A stretch of DNA of 64,000 nucleotides from Pseudoalteromonas byunsanensis (GCF_001854475.1 NZ_MNAN01000034.1:321698-385697), one strand, 5' to 3'; shown: positions 54,367-63,594, counted from the first letter of the stretch. Notes: generated by a model not told the origin, from the sequence alone. Translations and numbers: made by a program.

Positions 54367-55580
54367 TGCGCCCCATCAACTTGATTGAACCTATCACTGA
54401 GTACAAATGGTATCAAATACAACATTGGCCTTTATTAATGCTGGCGTTTCGACCGATGTTTTTATGTGCGGCTATTTGGTCTGTGCTAAGTATCGCACTT
54501 TGGGCCGCAATGCTAGCTGGCGTCCTTAGCTGGCGCGCCGACACCCCCGCAACACTTTGGCATGCTCATGAAATGATCTTTGCTTTTGCAGGCGCTGTTG
54601 CTACAGGTTTTTTGCTTACCGCCGCGCAGAACTGGACCAATGTCCCAAGTGTTAGCGGCTATAAACTCGGCTTATTGGTGGTAATTTGGTGTCTCACCCG
54701 CGCCATATTTTTTGTTCAGCCAAACCTTGTTTGGTTAGTACTGATGGGGCAATTGGCCTTTTGGCTCGCCGCCATCGCTTACCTGAGCACTATGTTGCTG
54801 CGTGCTAAATCTAAGAACAATTATATATTTATCTTCATTCTCGCTGCGCTTTGTACATTCAACTCACTGTTTTTATTATTAATTGAGCAAGGTGATTTTG
54901 CACTCGCGCGCTCGTTTAGCCAACTGGCAGTGTTGATGTTTATGTTACTGATTGGCGTCATCGGTGGTCGAGTGATCCCATTTTTTACCGCGCGAGGTTT
55001 AGCGCTTGATACGCAGGTGCGAACACCGAAACTTGACCGTCTATTGCTTTGGATAAGCCTCTTTGGCGTGGCCGGATTTGTACTCAGTGATGTATTTAAA
55101 CTCTCGCTTAACCCTGGTTACTTGCTTGGCCTTGCAGCTTTGTTACACCTCACTCGCAGTGTACTGTGGTTTAAGCGTAAAGTGCTGAGCGTTCCACTGC
55201 TTTGGTCTTTACACCTTGGTTATGCCCTTGGTGCTATCGGTTTACTACTGCTGGCTGTCAGCTTTTTCAACCCCATTATTGCCTTTACCGATGCGCTGCA
55301 TTTAATCACGCTCGGTGGTATTGGCTTGCTCATTATCGCCATGATGGCGCGAGTGTCATTGGGTCACACTGGTAGGCCGCTACAAGTCCGGCGCAGCATC
55401 AGTATTGCCTTTATAGCCGTTGCTTTGGCAGCGATATGCCGAGCGTTTCTCCCCAGTTTGATAAACCCACACCTAGCATGGCTGTACAGCGCTGCGCTGT
55501 GGTGTGCTGGTTTTACCTTATTTGTTCGTTACTACTTTACCGTGCTCACGCAAAAGCGTGTCGATGGTCGTCGTGGTTAA
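54366..55580 (+). CDS. nnrS: NnrS-family heme/copper membrane protein
   Basis: 404 residues from ATG 54366, with GGAGG seven bases upstream; the longer frame from 54333 overlaps the previous gene. Twelve predicted membrane helices; the motif LWHAHEMIFAFAGAVATGFLLTA and GVIGGRVIPFFTARG are family marks, with several membrane histidines (HAHE, DALHLITLGGIG). NnrS proteins relieve nitrosative stress and prevent NO-induced iron-dinitrosyl damage. It lies between a small membrane protein and hmp under NorR control. Confidence 0.93.
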   Translation: MRPINLIEPITEYKWYQIQHWPLLMLAFRPMFLCAAIWSVLSIALWAAMLAGVLSWRADTPATLWHAHEMIFAFAGAVATGFLLTAAQNWTNVPSVSGYKLGLLVVIWCLTRAIFFVQPNLVWLVLMGQLAFWLAAIAYLSTMLLRAKSKNNYIFIFILAALCTFNSLFLLLIEQGDFALARSFSQLAVLMFMLLIGVIGGRVIPFFTARGLALDTQVRTPKLDRLLLWISLFGVAGFVLSDVFKLSLNPGYLLGLAALLHLTRSVLWFKRKVLSVPLLWSLHLGYALGAIGLLLLAVSFFNPIIAFTDALHLITLGGIGLLIIAMMARVSLGHTGRPLQVRRSISIAFIAVALAAICRAFLPSLINPHLAWLYSAALWCAGFTLFVRYYFTVLTQKRVDGRRG

Positions 55581-55598
55581 TTTTTATTTGGAGTTTAT

Positions 55599-56762
55599 AT
55601 GTTATCTGAACGCACTATTTCGTTGGTTAAAAGCACCGTTCCTTTGTTAAGTGACGCAGGCACAGCTGTGACTGCTCACTTTTATCAGCGCATGTTTTCA
55701 CACAATCCTGAGCTGAAAAACATTTTTAATATGACCAATCAGCACACGGGTAAGCAACAATTCGCGCTGTTTAATGCCATCGCCGCCTACGCAACGCATA
55801 TTGATAACCCACAGGTTTTACAAGATGCCATCGGCCGTATTAATCATAAGCATGTGAGTTTAAATATTCAGGCGGAGCATTACGACATTGTTGGGCACCA
55901 CCTTATTGAGACTCTTAAAGAACTCGCACCTGAGCAATTTACACCAAAGATTGAACAAGCATGGCGTGAAGCCTATGGTTTTTTGGCGGATTTGTTTATC
56001 ACCCAAGAAGAAGGGCTTTATCGCACCGTTGAGCAACAACACGGGGGGTGGCGAAATGGTCGTGAGTTTGTGATTGCCAAACTTGTACAAGAATCAGAAA
56101 ACGTGAAAAGCTTTTACCTTAAACCTTGCGATGAGCGTGCTATCAGCCACTACCAAGCGGGCCAGTTTATTGCTGTGAGCGTACAGCCTTCACAAAATGA
56201 GCATACGCAAATTCGCCAATACTCACTGTCACAATCGTCTAAACATGATCATTATCGCATTAGCGTAAAACGTGAAGGGTTGGTCTCAACTTATTTACAC
56301 CAATTGGCTGTTGGCGATACCTTAACCCTTTACCCACCCGCTGGTGATTTTGTGCTGAAAAACACCACGAATGACAAGGTGTTTGTTAGCGCAGGCGTGG
56401 GCATAACTCCCATGATGGCAATGCTAGAACAAGCGCTAACAAATGAAACTGAGGCTCGTCTGTCATTCATTCATGCCTGTGTTGACCCGTCCCAGCACAG
56501 TTTTAAACAAGACATTGAGCAGCTCGCAGCGCAGCATTCAAACCTTGCCAAAGAAGTCTGGTATGAACACAGCGATAAAGGTGATAAAACCGGTCGAATC
56601 GAACTACAACAAAGTGCACTATCACTCCCCTATGAACATGGCGAGTTCTATCTGTGTGGCCCCAGCGCGTTTATGGCGGCGATTAAGCAGCAGTTGCTGG
56701 CGCAGGGCGTCGCGTCAGAGCGAATTTTATATGAGGTGTTTGGGCCACATGAGAGTTTGTAA
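55599..56762 (+). CDS. hmp: Flavohemoglobin, nitric oxide dioxygenase
   Basis: 387 residues. Converts NO and oxygen to nitrate with NAD(P)H in the cytoplasm. Globin domain (1-140) with B10 Tyr29, E7-region Gln53 and proximal His85 (INHKHVSL), matching E. coli Hmp numbering. Then the FAD-binding domain (RQYSLSQ) and the NAD domain (GVGITPMMAML; FYLCGPSAFM), ending YEVFGPH. Third gene of the NorR unit, 18 bases after nnrS. It supplies the enzyme activity of the detoxification operon. Confidence 0.96.
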   Translation: MLSERTISLVKSTVPLLSDAGTAVTAHFYQRMFSHNPELKNIFNMTNQHTGKQQFALFNAIAAYATHIDNPQVLQDAIGRINHKHVSLNIQAEHYDIVGHHLIETLKELAPEQFTPKIEQAWREAYGFLADLFITQEEGLYRTVEQQHGGWRNGREFVIAKLVQESENVKSFYLKPCDERAISHYQAGQFIAVSVQPSQNEHTQIRQYSLSQSSKHDHYRISVKREGLVSTYLHQLAVGDTLTLYPPAGDFVLKNTTNDKVFVSAGVGITPMMAMLEQALTNETEARLSFIHACVDPSQHSFKQDIEQLAAQHSNLAKEVWYEHSDKGDKTGRIELQQSALSLPYEHGEFYLCGPSAFMAAIKQQLLAQGVASERILYEVFGPHESL

Positions 56763-56792
56763 GCGCTCATCACGTTAATGGGTAGCGCTTTT
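56761..56792 (+). terminator. Likely terminator after hmp
   Basis: AAGCGCT (56761-56767) and AGCGCTT (56784-56790) pair around a 16-base loop, followed by TT. It overlaps the hmp stop codon and separates the convergent TPR gene. Confidence 0.45.
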
Positions 56793-56804
56793 GCGCCACC
56801 CTAC

Positions 56805-59800
56805 TTACGCAGCATCATCGCTATCACCCAGCCCAAGTGCAGCAGCCAAGGTTTTAACGTCTTGGTGCTGTTCAAAAAACGCCACCACTGCCTGAATATG
56901 GCTCTGTTTTTCACCTTCAAATTGTTCAAGATAAGTGCGAATTTCAGCAAACTGCCAAGTAAGTTCAGCATCTGTAGGGGTAGCAGTAATAGCGGTAAAA
57001 ACACTTGCAATGGATACATCATCTAGTAGATATTGAATAAATGCCAAAACGGCTAAATGCTGTTTGTTCGTGATATAATGCTGTGCTCGCTCAATACGCT
57101 CACGCACCTGTTCAGGCGGCTCATGTAATAGTGCCATTTCGGCCGCATTGGCTAGCACATTAGCTAACACGCTTTTTATCTGCTCGTTTTGCGAATCTTT
57201 ATACTGAGCAAATAGCAAATCAAAACTCTGAATTGCTGCATCCAGCTTCCCAAGCCGTCCCAGTGCCACCCCTTTATTCGACTTCGCTGAAGCAACTCGC
57301 AGTTTAATTTCTTCATTGTCTGAACTTTCAAAACGGGTGATGAGGGCATCATAAGTGTCGATTTCTTGCTCATGCATTTCGAGCTGACCTTGAGCAACTC
57401 CTTTGTTTAACATGGCCATAGCAACGCGTTGCAGGATTTCTTCATTGTCTGAATTGTCAAAACGGCTAATAAGCTGCTCATAAGTGTCGATTTCTTGCTC
57501 ATGCATTTTGAGCTGACCTTGAGTTATGCCTTTATTTAACATGGCCATAGCAGTTTGTTGCAGGACTTCTTTGTTGTCTGAATTGTCAAAACGGGTGATA
57601 AGTGCATCATAAGTGTCGATTGCCTGCTCATGCATTTCGAGCTGACCTTGAGTTATGCCTTTGTTTAACATGGCCATAGCAGTTTGTTGCAGGATTTCTT
57701 TGTTGTCTGAATTGTCAAAACGGGTAATAAGTTGCTCATAAGTGTCGATTGCCTGCTCATGCATTTCGAGCTGACCTTGAGTTATACCTTTGTTTAACAT
57801 GGCCATAGCAGTTTGATGCAGGATTTCTTCATTGTCTGAATTGTCAAAACGGGTAATAAGTGCGCCATAAGTGTCGATTGCCTGCTCATGCATTTTGAGC
57901 CGTCCCTGAGCGACTCCTTTATTAAACATGGCCATAGCAACTTGATGCAGGACTTCTTTGTTGTTTGAATTTCCAAAACGGCTAATAAGCTGCTCATAAG
58001 TGTCGATTGCCTGCTCATACATTTCGAGCTGACCTTGAGTTATGCCTTTATTTAACATGGCCATAGCAACGCGTTGCAGGATTTCTTCATTGTCTGAATT
58101 GTCAAAACGGCTAATAAGCTGCTCATAAGTGTCGATTTCTTGCTCATGCATTTTGAGCTGACCTTGAGTTATGCCTTTGTTTAACATGGCCATAGCAACG
58201 CGTTGTAAGACTTCTTCATTGTCTGAATTGTCAAAACGGGTGATGAGTGCATCATAAGTGTCGATTTTTTGCTCATGCATTTCGAGCTGACCTTGAGTTA
58301 TTCCTTTATTAAACATGGCCATAGCAACGCGTTGTAAGACTTCTTCATCGTCTGAACTTTCAAAACGGGTGATGAGTGCATCATAAGTGTCGATTGCCTG
58401 CTCATGCATTTCGAGCTGACCTTGAGTTATTCCTTTATTAAACATGGCCATAGCAACGCGTTGTAAGACTTCTTCATCGTCTGAACTTTCAAAACGGGTG
58501 ATGAGTGCATCATAAGTGTCGATTGCCTGCTCATGCATTTCGCGCTGACCTTGAGTTATTCCTTTGTTTAACATGGCCATAGCAACGCGTTGCAGGATTT
58601 CTTCATTGTCTGAATTGTCAAAACGGCTAATAAGCTGCTCATAAGTGTCGATTTCTTGCTCATGCATATTGAGCCGTCCCTGAGCAACTCCTTTATTACA
58701 CATAGCCTTCACGACACGTAGTTGAATGTCTTCGTTGTTTGAATTTCCAAAACGGGTGATGAGTGCATCATAAGTTTCCATTTCCCGTTCATGCATTTCG
58801 AGCTGACCTTGAGTTATTCCTTTGTTTAACATGGCCATAGCAATTTGTTGCAGGATTTCTTCATTGTCTGAATTGTCAAAACGGGTGATAAGTGCATCAT
58901 AAGTTTCCATTTCCTGTTTATGTATTTCGCGCTGACCTTGAGTTATTCCTTTGTTTAACATGGCCATAGCAACGCGTTGCAGGATTTCTTCATTGTCTGA
59001 ATTGTCAAAACGGGTGATGAGTGCATCATAAGTGTCGATTGCCTGCTCATGCATTTCGAGCTGTCCCTGAGCGACTCCTTTATTAAACATGGCCATAGCA
59101 ACGCGTTGCAGGATTTCTTCATCGTCTGAATTTTCAAAACGGGTGATGAGTGCATCATAAGTGTCCATTTCCCGTTCATGCATTTCGAGCTGTCCCTGAG
59201 CGACCCCTTTATTAAACATGGCCATAGCAACTTGTTGCAGGACTTCTTCGTTGTTTGAATTTTCAAAACGGGTAATAAGCTGCTGATAAGTGTCAATAGC
59301 TTCCGCCGATAGCTTTAGCTCACCCAACGTCACACCTTTATTAAACATGGCGATGGAAACAAGTTCATCGGTGCTAGCACTTTTTGAAGATTTAAAGCGT
59401 GAAATTAATGTGTTATAGGTTTCTATTTCATTTTCAGGCTTTTTAAGTTTATGAAGGGTAAATGCTTTATTTAGTAACACTCTGGCAAACAATACATCGT
59501 CAACATCTTGATTCTTTGCAGCTGCAATTGCTTTGTTAAATAGCTCTAAGGCTTGTTGGTAGTCTTTCTTACCATAACTTACCGAGGCAAGCTTAAATAA
59601 CTCTTTGACGGTTGCCTGCTCTTTACTCACTGTTCGAGTACTGCGCTCAATGATGCGCAACGACTCAGGGTCTGGCTCCGTTTTCTCTACAATAGATTGC
59701 TGCACGTTTTCAAACGCTTCATCTATTTCCTGCTGTTTTGCTTGAATAAGTTGACGTGCTTCTTCAATATATTCCTTAAGTTCTGCAACCGACAAGTCAG

Positions 59801-60338
59801 CCTTCTTTAACCGCGCTTCTACCACATTCTTAGCTTTATCTATTATTTGCTCAGTGTGCTTTTCAATAAACGTATCCATTTTCTCTTCGGCAACGTTCAG
59901 CGCTTCTTTTTTACTTTGTTTGTATACCACAACACCAATAAGGGTGATAAACAGAGCTAGCAGCGAAAACCACCAACTAATCGAATCTTTTAAATCCGAC
60001 GTTCTGCTATCAAAGCCATTGATGCGGGTATTATGGTTTTTCTCTTGCTCGGTAAACTGAGTTTGTAGATTGGCCAGTTGCGTTTTTAAACCTTGCTGAG
60101 CGCTTTGCAAAGCTTTTACATCACTCCCTTGTATTTGTTGCAACTTGAGTTGTTCATCAAGCCGCCCTAGTTGAATACGCACCTCAACCAGTTGCTCTCG
60201 CAGTACTTCGGTTTGTGCTGAAGTTAAATTTATGGGTGTTGATGTAGCGCTTGATTGCTGCACCACAGGGTTATTTGCCATGCCTTTTTCTGGGAGTGAG
60301 AGCAACAACAAAAAAACAAGCAACAAAAAAGTACGCAT
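56805..60338 (-). CDS. Membrane protein with coiled coil and 17 tandem 43-residue TPR-like repeats
   Basis: 1177 residues. Signal peptide (LLLVFLLLLSLPEKGMA), a periplasmic coiled-coil (about 40-115), a membrane helix (WWFSLLALFITLIGVVVY, about 122-140), a second coiled-coil region (KKEALNVAEEKM onward), two or three ordinary TPRs and then 17 units of the form NKGITQGQLEMHEQAIDTY, then xALITRFxNSDNEEILQxxA. Units 2-16 are nearly identical. A non-repeated helical tail of about 110 residues follows. The repeats would form a cytoplasmic superhelix that binds other proteins. It has no enzyme motif and the partner is unknown. It converges on hmp. Confidence 0.88.
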   Translation of the reverse strand: MRTFLLLVFLLLLSLPEKGMANNPVVQQSSATSTPINLTSAQTEVLREQLVEVRIQLGRLDEQLKLQQIQGSDVKALQSAQQGLKTQLANLQTQFTEQEKNHNTRINGFDSRTSDLKDSISWWFSLLALFITLIGVVVYKQSKKEALNVAEEKMDTFIEKHTEQIIDKAKNVVEARLKKADLSVAELKEYIEEARQLIQAKQQEIDEAFENVQQSIVEKTEPDPESLRIIERSTRTVSKEQATVKELFKLASVSYGKKDYQQALELFNKAIAAAKNQDVDDVLFARVLLNKAFTLHKLKKPENEIETYNTLISRFKSSKSASTDELVSIAMFNKGVTLGELKLSAEAIDTYQQLITRFENSNNEEVLQQVAMAMFNKGVAQGQLEMHEREMDTYDALITRFENSDDEEILQRVAMAMFNKGVAQGQLEMHEQAIDTYDALITRFDNSDNEEILQRVAMAMLNKGITQGQREIHKQEMETYDALITRFDNSDNEEILQQIAMAMLNKGITQGQLEMHEREMETYDALITRFGNSNNEDIQLRVVKAMCNKGVAQGRLNMHEQEIDTYEQLISRFDNSDNEEILQRVAMAMLNKGITQGQREMHEQAIDTYDALITRFESSDDEEVLQRVAMAMFNKGITQGQLEMHEQAIDTYDALITRFESSDDEEVLQRVAMAMFNKGITQGQLEMHEQKIDTYDALITRFDNSDNEEVLQRVAMAMLNKGITQGQLKMHEQEIDTYEQLISRFDNSDNEEILQRVAMAMLNKGITQGQLEMYEQAIDTYEQLISRFGNSNNKEVLHQVAMAMFNKGVAQGRLKMHEQAIDTYGALITRFDNSDNEEILHQTAMAMLNKGITQGQLEMHEQAIDTYEQLITRFDNSDNKEILQQTAMAMLNKGITQGQLEMHEQAIDTYDALITRFDNSDNKEVLQQTAMAMLNKGITQGQLKMHEQEIDTYEQLISRFDNSDNEEILQRVAMAMLNKGVAQGQLEMHEQEIDTYDALITRFESSDNEEIKLRVASAKSNKGVALGRLGKLDAAIQSFDLLFAQYKDSQNEQIKSVLANVLANAAEMALLHEPPEQVRERIERAQHYITNKQHLAVLAFIQYLLDDVSIASVFTAITATPTDAELTWQFAEIRTYLEQFEGEKQSHIQAVVAFFEQHQDVKTLAAALGLGDSDDAA
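57162..59354 (-). repeat. Seventeen tandem 129-base repeats
   Basis: Unit starts on the minus strand step by 129 bases from 59354 (unit 1) to 57290 (unit 17). Units 2-16 (57291-59225) are highly alike, with recurrent variants (DALITRF or EQLISRF; ITQGQ or VAQGR) shuffled along the array, as expected from unequal crossing-over and conversion. Units 1 and 17 are diverged. Confidence 0.95.
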
Positions 60339-60689
60339 TGAAGATCCTTATCTAATTGGCTTTATTTCGCAAATAAGTTGATAAAAGCTCAGTAAATTTA
60401 ACGTAATTATTATCTATGCACCAGATATAACACTCAAATACATATTTTGCCTGTCGTTTATTATTAGCCATTCAAACACGAAATCTCCCGCCTGAGGCTT
60501 TAACGCGTTATTTTCTTAGTATGTAAAGGGCCTTGACAACTGTCAAAATTAACAGGTTCAGCCTCCTTCCTAGAATACACCGGTGATGTCTGAAAAGGGA
60601 GTTTCAGCGTTGTTAGAAGCCCAAGATTGAATCGGTATGAAGCTGATAGGGATACATATCAGCCTAGATAATAGATTTACTGGTAAATG
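60339..60689. other. Intergenic region with short inverted repeats
   Basis: 351 bases without a gene. It holds a 14-base palindrome TTGACA-AC-TGTCAA (60533-60546) and a hairpin with 7-bp arms GCTGATA/TATCAGC (60642-60663) that may end the lipoprotein gene. No coding or RNA feature recognised. The promoter of the TPR gene should lie in its first part. Confidence 0.5.
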
Positions 60690-61607
60690 CTAGCGCGTAC
60701 CAGACAACCAGTGCATCACATTCAGTAAAAACTGCTCATTTTGCTCAGCTTCTGGAGATACAACCCCCATTTTTTTACCGGTTGGTAAATAGACTTGCGA
60801 GGTAAACATCGCCGCTTCTGCGAATACCGCAACTCGACCTTTGCCAAGTTCTAATACCGCGCCCTGAGACCAGCCGCCGATCGCCTGCTTTTTGGTATCT
60901 TGATTGATAACGAACGGTTTGTCTGGCACCAACGCCCACGCACCTTGAGGCAGTTGTAACAAAGACACTGCTTTATCAGGTGCTTTGAACGCATCGCCAC
61001 CCAAGGTCCTGACTTGGCTTATTTGTTTTGATGCCACAGGTCCATCGGTGATCTCGTGACTTTTTAGCAATTGGTTATCGGTGTTATAGGTGACTTCCTG
61101 TACATGGCCGTTAACAAACTCAAACCCAAAGGCCTGCGCCAGTGGTTCAATCGCTTTGGGAAAGGGTATATGGTCAGCAATTAGCAACAAAGCGCCACCT
61201 TGCTTCACCCACAGCTGTAAAGTATCTACTTCTTTTTGCGTAAACGCGCTGTGAAATGGGCCATCCCAGTTACGACTATTATCTTTGTGCAGTGCATTGG
61301 CTATGACCAGCACATCAACATCTTTTAAACTGTCAGAGGTAAAGGCTTTTTTACCCTGCTTAAGTGTGTAACCGTCGCTTTTCAAAACCTGTACAAAAGG
61401 CTTGTAACGTCCCGTTGCGGTATGAAAGTTATAGTGAGCTTGGTCAAGTACCACCACGGGGCTTTGTTCATCATTAAAGGTAACAGTGGTATTTTTGGGA
61501 ATAAAGTCGGGGTCTGCCTGCTGAGGTAAACCATCATTGCTGTCACAACCAACTAGGTTAAATATCAATACACCAAACAGTAACCGTTTTAATATCGCCA
61601 CAACCAT
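60690..61607 (-). CDS. Putative lipoprotein with DUF4350/GATase-like fold
   Basis: 305 residues. Lipoprotein signal with lipobox LVGC (after LLFGVLIFN). The mature part reads as an alpha/beta fold like those in GldG/IFT52 or DUF4350 proteins: VVVLDQAHYNFHTATGRYKPF, then VDVLVIANALH, QLWVKQGGALLLIADH, and near the end GKGRVAVFAEAAMFTSQ. Such proteins are structural rather than enzymatic, and the catalytic cysteine of true amidotransferases is absent. Function unknown. It is the last of minus-strand genes here and may share no operon with the upstream GNAT-like gene. Confidence 0.65.
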   Translation of the reverse strand: MVVAILKRLLFGVLIFNLVGCDSNDGLPQQADPDFIPKNTTVTFNDEQSPVVVLDQAHYNFHTATGRYKPFVQVLKSDGYTLKQGKKAFTSDSLKDVDVLVIANALHKDNSRNWDGPFHSAFTQKEVDTLQLWVKQGGALLLIADHIPFPKAIEPLAQAFGFEFVNGHVQEVTYNTDNQLLKSHEITDGPVASKQISQVRTLGGDAFKAPDKAVSLLQLPQGAWALVPDKPFVINQDTKKQAIGGWSQGAVLELGKGRVAVFAEAAMFTSQVYLPTGKKMGVVSPEAEQNEQFLLNVMHWLSGTR

Positions 61608-61689
61608 GTCCTTTTATTATTTAATGGCACCACCATAGCGTATCGCGCGTTTAGCGAGAATCGGTTTTATGTATATTTTTGTAAGTGCT

Positions 61690-62385
61690 CTAGTTACGCA
61701 AATTCTTCCACAAGGTTTTCAGCACCTGTGTCAAATGAACAGGAATTATCACAAACAGCGCTTTGCCCTTGTGAAATTCGGGGTTCACTTGGCAGTAGTA
61801 TTTGATCTCAGCCTTATCGCTATTTTTAAGCGTTTCTAATTCCTGTTGCGAATAATTGCTCACTCTGTTGACTGACACCAAACAACGCAGCATGTTAGCA
61901 CCACTTACCTCACCGCCTGAGTTAAATTGCTCAAATATCCCGATTGGGGCTTGATGCGCAAAGTGTGGCCAAATTATGGCTGTTTTCTTGGCAATCGCGC
62001 GATACATCGCGGGGCTGAGCATGGTATCGGCATAATAATGCTTGCGCCAAGGCTTTTTCAGCCAACAAAGAACGCTATGCACAATTGAAAATACAAATGT
62101 ATTACCACCGTTACGGTAGTGAGGTAAAAACGCAGCAGATGCGCCAATAACAGTGATATCAAGCTCATGACTGAAGGTCAATAAACAGTATCCAACTAGT
62201 TTATTATCGACATAATATAAACGCAGTTTGCGCTCAAATGGCTCGTCGCTATCAAAATATTTGGCAAGATATTGCTCAGGCGCAATGTTGGCAAAGCTTG
62301 CCGCTATGATGTCTGATATATCACTGCGTTGAACTTGAGTTAACCACTGTTTCGTTTGGGTGAGATCCCTTGTTGTCAATGTCAT
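61690..62385 (-). CDS. GNAT-like protein, unknown function
   Basis: 231 residues. A segment NKLVGYCLLTFSHELDITVIGASAAFLPHYRNGG fits the beta4-alpha3 core of acetyltransferase folds, with HYRNGGNTF in place of the acetyl-CoA loop. The C-terminal half is not recognised. If GNAT, the substrate is unknown and the pyrophosphate-binding loop is degenerate. It starts 257 bases downstream of the double-glycine peptide gene, on the same strand, with a hairpin between them, so any link is speculative. Confidence 0.45.
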   Translation of the reverse strand: MTLTTRDLTQTKQWLTQVQRSDISDIIAASFANIAPEQYLAKYFDSDEPFERKLRLYYVDNKLVGYCLLTFSHELDITVIGASAAFLPHYRNGGNTFVFSIVHSVLCWLKKPWRKHYYADTMLSPAMYRAIAKKTAIIWPHFAHQAPIGIFEQFNSGGEVSGANMLRCLVSVNRVSNYSQQELETLKNSDKAEIKYYCQVNPEFHKGKALFVIIPVHLTQVLKTLWKNLRN

Positions 62386-62609
62386 TGTAGTAGGTTATTC
62401 CTGACCTAAAAGCGGGTATCAAAAGTTACCCACAACATGGTTTAATTTGCTATTTTTATCAATCTTCAAAACAGTACTCTGACTGTGCTGAGGCCTGAAA
62501 TTATAGTTTACCTGATAAATGGGGAAGGAGTGCAACCAATACTTGCTGGTACATTTTAGTTGCAACAAGAGCTTAATAGCCTGAAAAAACCGTGAGCAAC
62601 GGTGTTAAA

Positions 62610-62631
62610 TGGCTGGCTTACGCGCCAGCCA
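62610..62631 (-). terminator. Hairpin after the peptide gene
   Basis: TGGCTGGC (62610-62617) and GCCAGCCA (62624-62631) pair around TTACGC, 12 bases beyond the stop of the small peptide gene. On the minus strand TTTAAC follows, a weak T run. Confidence 0.55.
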
Positions 62632-62642
62632 ACGTCAACATC

Positions 62643-62819
62643 CTACATTTTATTTTTTGCTTCTGTAGGCAGCTCACAGAACATCCAACTACCACAACCA
62701 AATTGACCTGCTCGACTGTAATAAATACCACCAGCAACCTGTGGTGTCATTTCCTGTTGTAATTTATGTGAGTCATTCGACAAGTTTTTAATTTTCTTTT
62801 TATTGAGTTTTAGTTTCAT
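62643..62819 (-). CDS. 58-residue double-glycine-leader peptide, RiPP-precursor-like
   Basis: Not found by length-limited gene calls. ATG 62819 has AAGGA eight bases upstream; stop TAG at 62643-62645. The first 31 residues form a basic, leucine-bearing leader ending in a double glycine (KLKLNKKKIKNLSN, then TPQVAGG). The remaining 27 residues would be the core: IYYSRAGQFGCGSWMFCELP plus a basic tail, with two cysteines and several Ser/Thr. Such leaders with an NKK-x-I/L-x-x-L-S pattern and a GG end recall short peptides often annotated as class I lanthipeptide-like in Pseudoalteromonas. No modifying enzyme or peptidase-type exporter is in the window. Confidence 0.7.
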   Translation of the reverse strand: MKLKLNKKKIKNLSNDSHKLQQEMTPQVAGGIYYSRAGQFGCGSWMFCELPTEAKNKM

Positions 62820-63031
62820 CACTTATTCCTTTTTTAAAAAAGTCTGAAAAATTGCAGACCTCCCATATTAAAATGAAACGCTCACAAACTCGCCCGACAT
62901 AACTTGCAGTTGGCAAGAGGTGTAATACATGTATGTCGTTATTCAAATCTTAAGCGTCATTATGTATTTATCATTTGAGTATGTTAGATTGCTAAAAAAT
63001 AAATGATTTGAGCAATTAAGGGGCATCACCT
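62820..63031. promoter_or_regulatory. Divergent promoter region with nested inverted repeats
   Basis: 212 bases between the peptide gene and the phosphatase gene. CTTGC-N5-GCAAG (62903-62917) lies inside a wider inverted pair CGACAT (62895-62900) and ATGTCG (62933-62938). A TACATGTA palindrome is adjacent. These may be regulator sites or a stem structure; no assignment is possible. Confidence 0.35.
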
Positions 63032-63520
63032 ATGAATAAATCCGTTTTATCTGGCGCAGTAAAGAAGATACTCGTGGTTTGCATGGGTAACATTTGCCGC
63101 TCTCCTACTGGTGAAGCGGTGCTCAAACACAAACTTACACAAGCACAGCTAGATATTACTGTCGATTCGGCTGGCACCATTGCCTACCATCAGGGTAATC
63201 CTCCCGACAAACGTAGTGTTGCTGCGGGGGAAAAGCGTGGATATAACTTTAGCGGTATGACGGCCAGACAAGTCAAACCCCAAGATTTCACTGATTTTGA
63301 TTTGATCCTAGCCGCGGATAAAGCCAACCTAGCTGACTTAATGGCGCTTTGCCCTACACAACACCAACATAAGATAATGTTATTTCTGGATTTTTCTGAC
63401 GGAGAATCCGGCGAGGTCCCTGATCCATACTATGGCAGTGGCGATGGTTTTGAAATGGTACTAGACCTCATTGAGAACGCTTGTGACCAGTTAATTAATG
63501 AACTTCAAAAAAGAACCTAA
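63032..63520 (+). CDS. Low-molecular-weight protein-tyrosine phosphatase
   Basis: 162 residues. The active-site P-loop is C17-MGNIC-R23-S24 and the general acid is D131 in VPDPYYG, both intact. The rest fits the LMW-PTP fold (VDSAGTIAYHQGNPPD). Some members serve capsule regulation (Wzb, with Wzc kinase), but no kinase or polysaccharide genes are nearby, so a stand-alone role is likely. SD GGGG lies close to ATG 63032. A terminator-like hairpin follows. Confidence 0.93.
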   Translation: MNKSVLSGAVKKILVVCMGNICRSPTGEAVLKHKLTQAQLDITVDSAGTIAYHQGNPPDKRSVAAGEKRGYNFSGMTARQVKPQDFTDFDLILAADKANLADLMALCPTQHQHKIMLFLDFSDGESGEVPDPYYGSGDGFEMVLDLIENACDQLINELQKRT

Positions 63521-63547
63521 ATAACCGTTTATTTTTCTCGCCACATG

Positions 63548-63581
63548 CGGGGTCTTATGGTAAATATACCGCCCCGTTTTT
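63548..63581 (+). terminator. Intrinsic terminator after the phosphatase gene
   Basis: CGGGG (63548-63552) pairs with CCCCG (63572-63576), and an inner GGTA/TACC pair extends the stem; TTTTT follows. It ends the phosphatase gene. Confidence 0.6.
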
Positions 63582-63594
63582 GAGAGCGACTCCT

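Noticed and set aside
48990..59354. Regularly spaced repeats resembling CRISPR arrays
   Set aside because: Repeats at 129 and 144 bases are in-frame, without unique spacers, and encode TPRs; not CRISPR.
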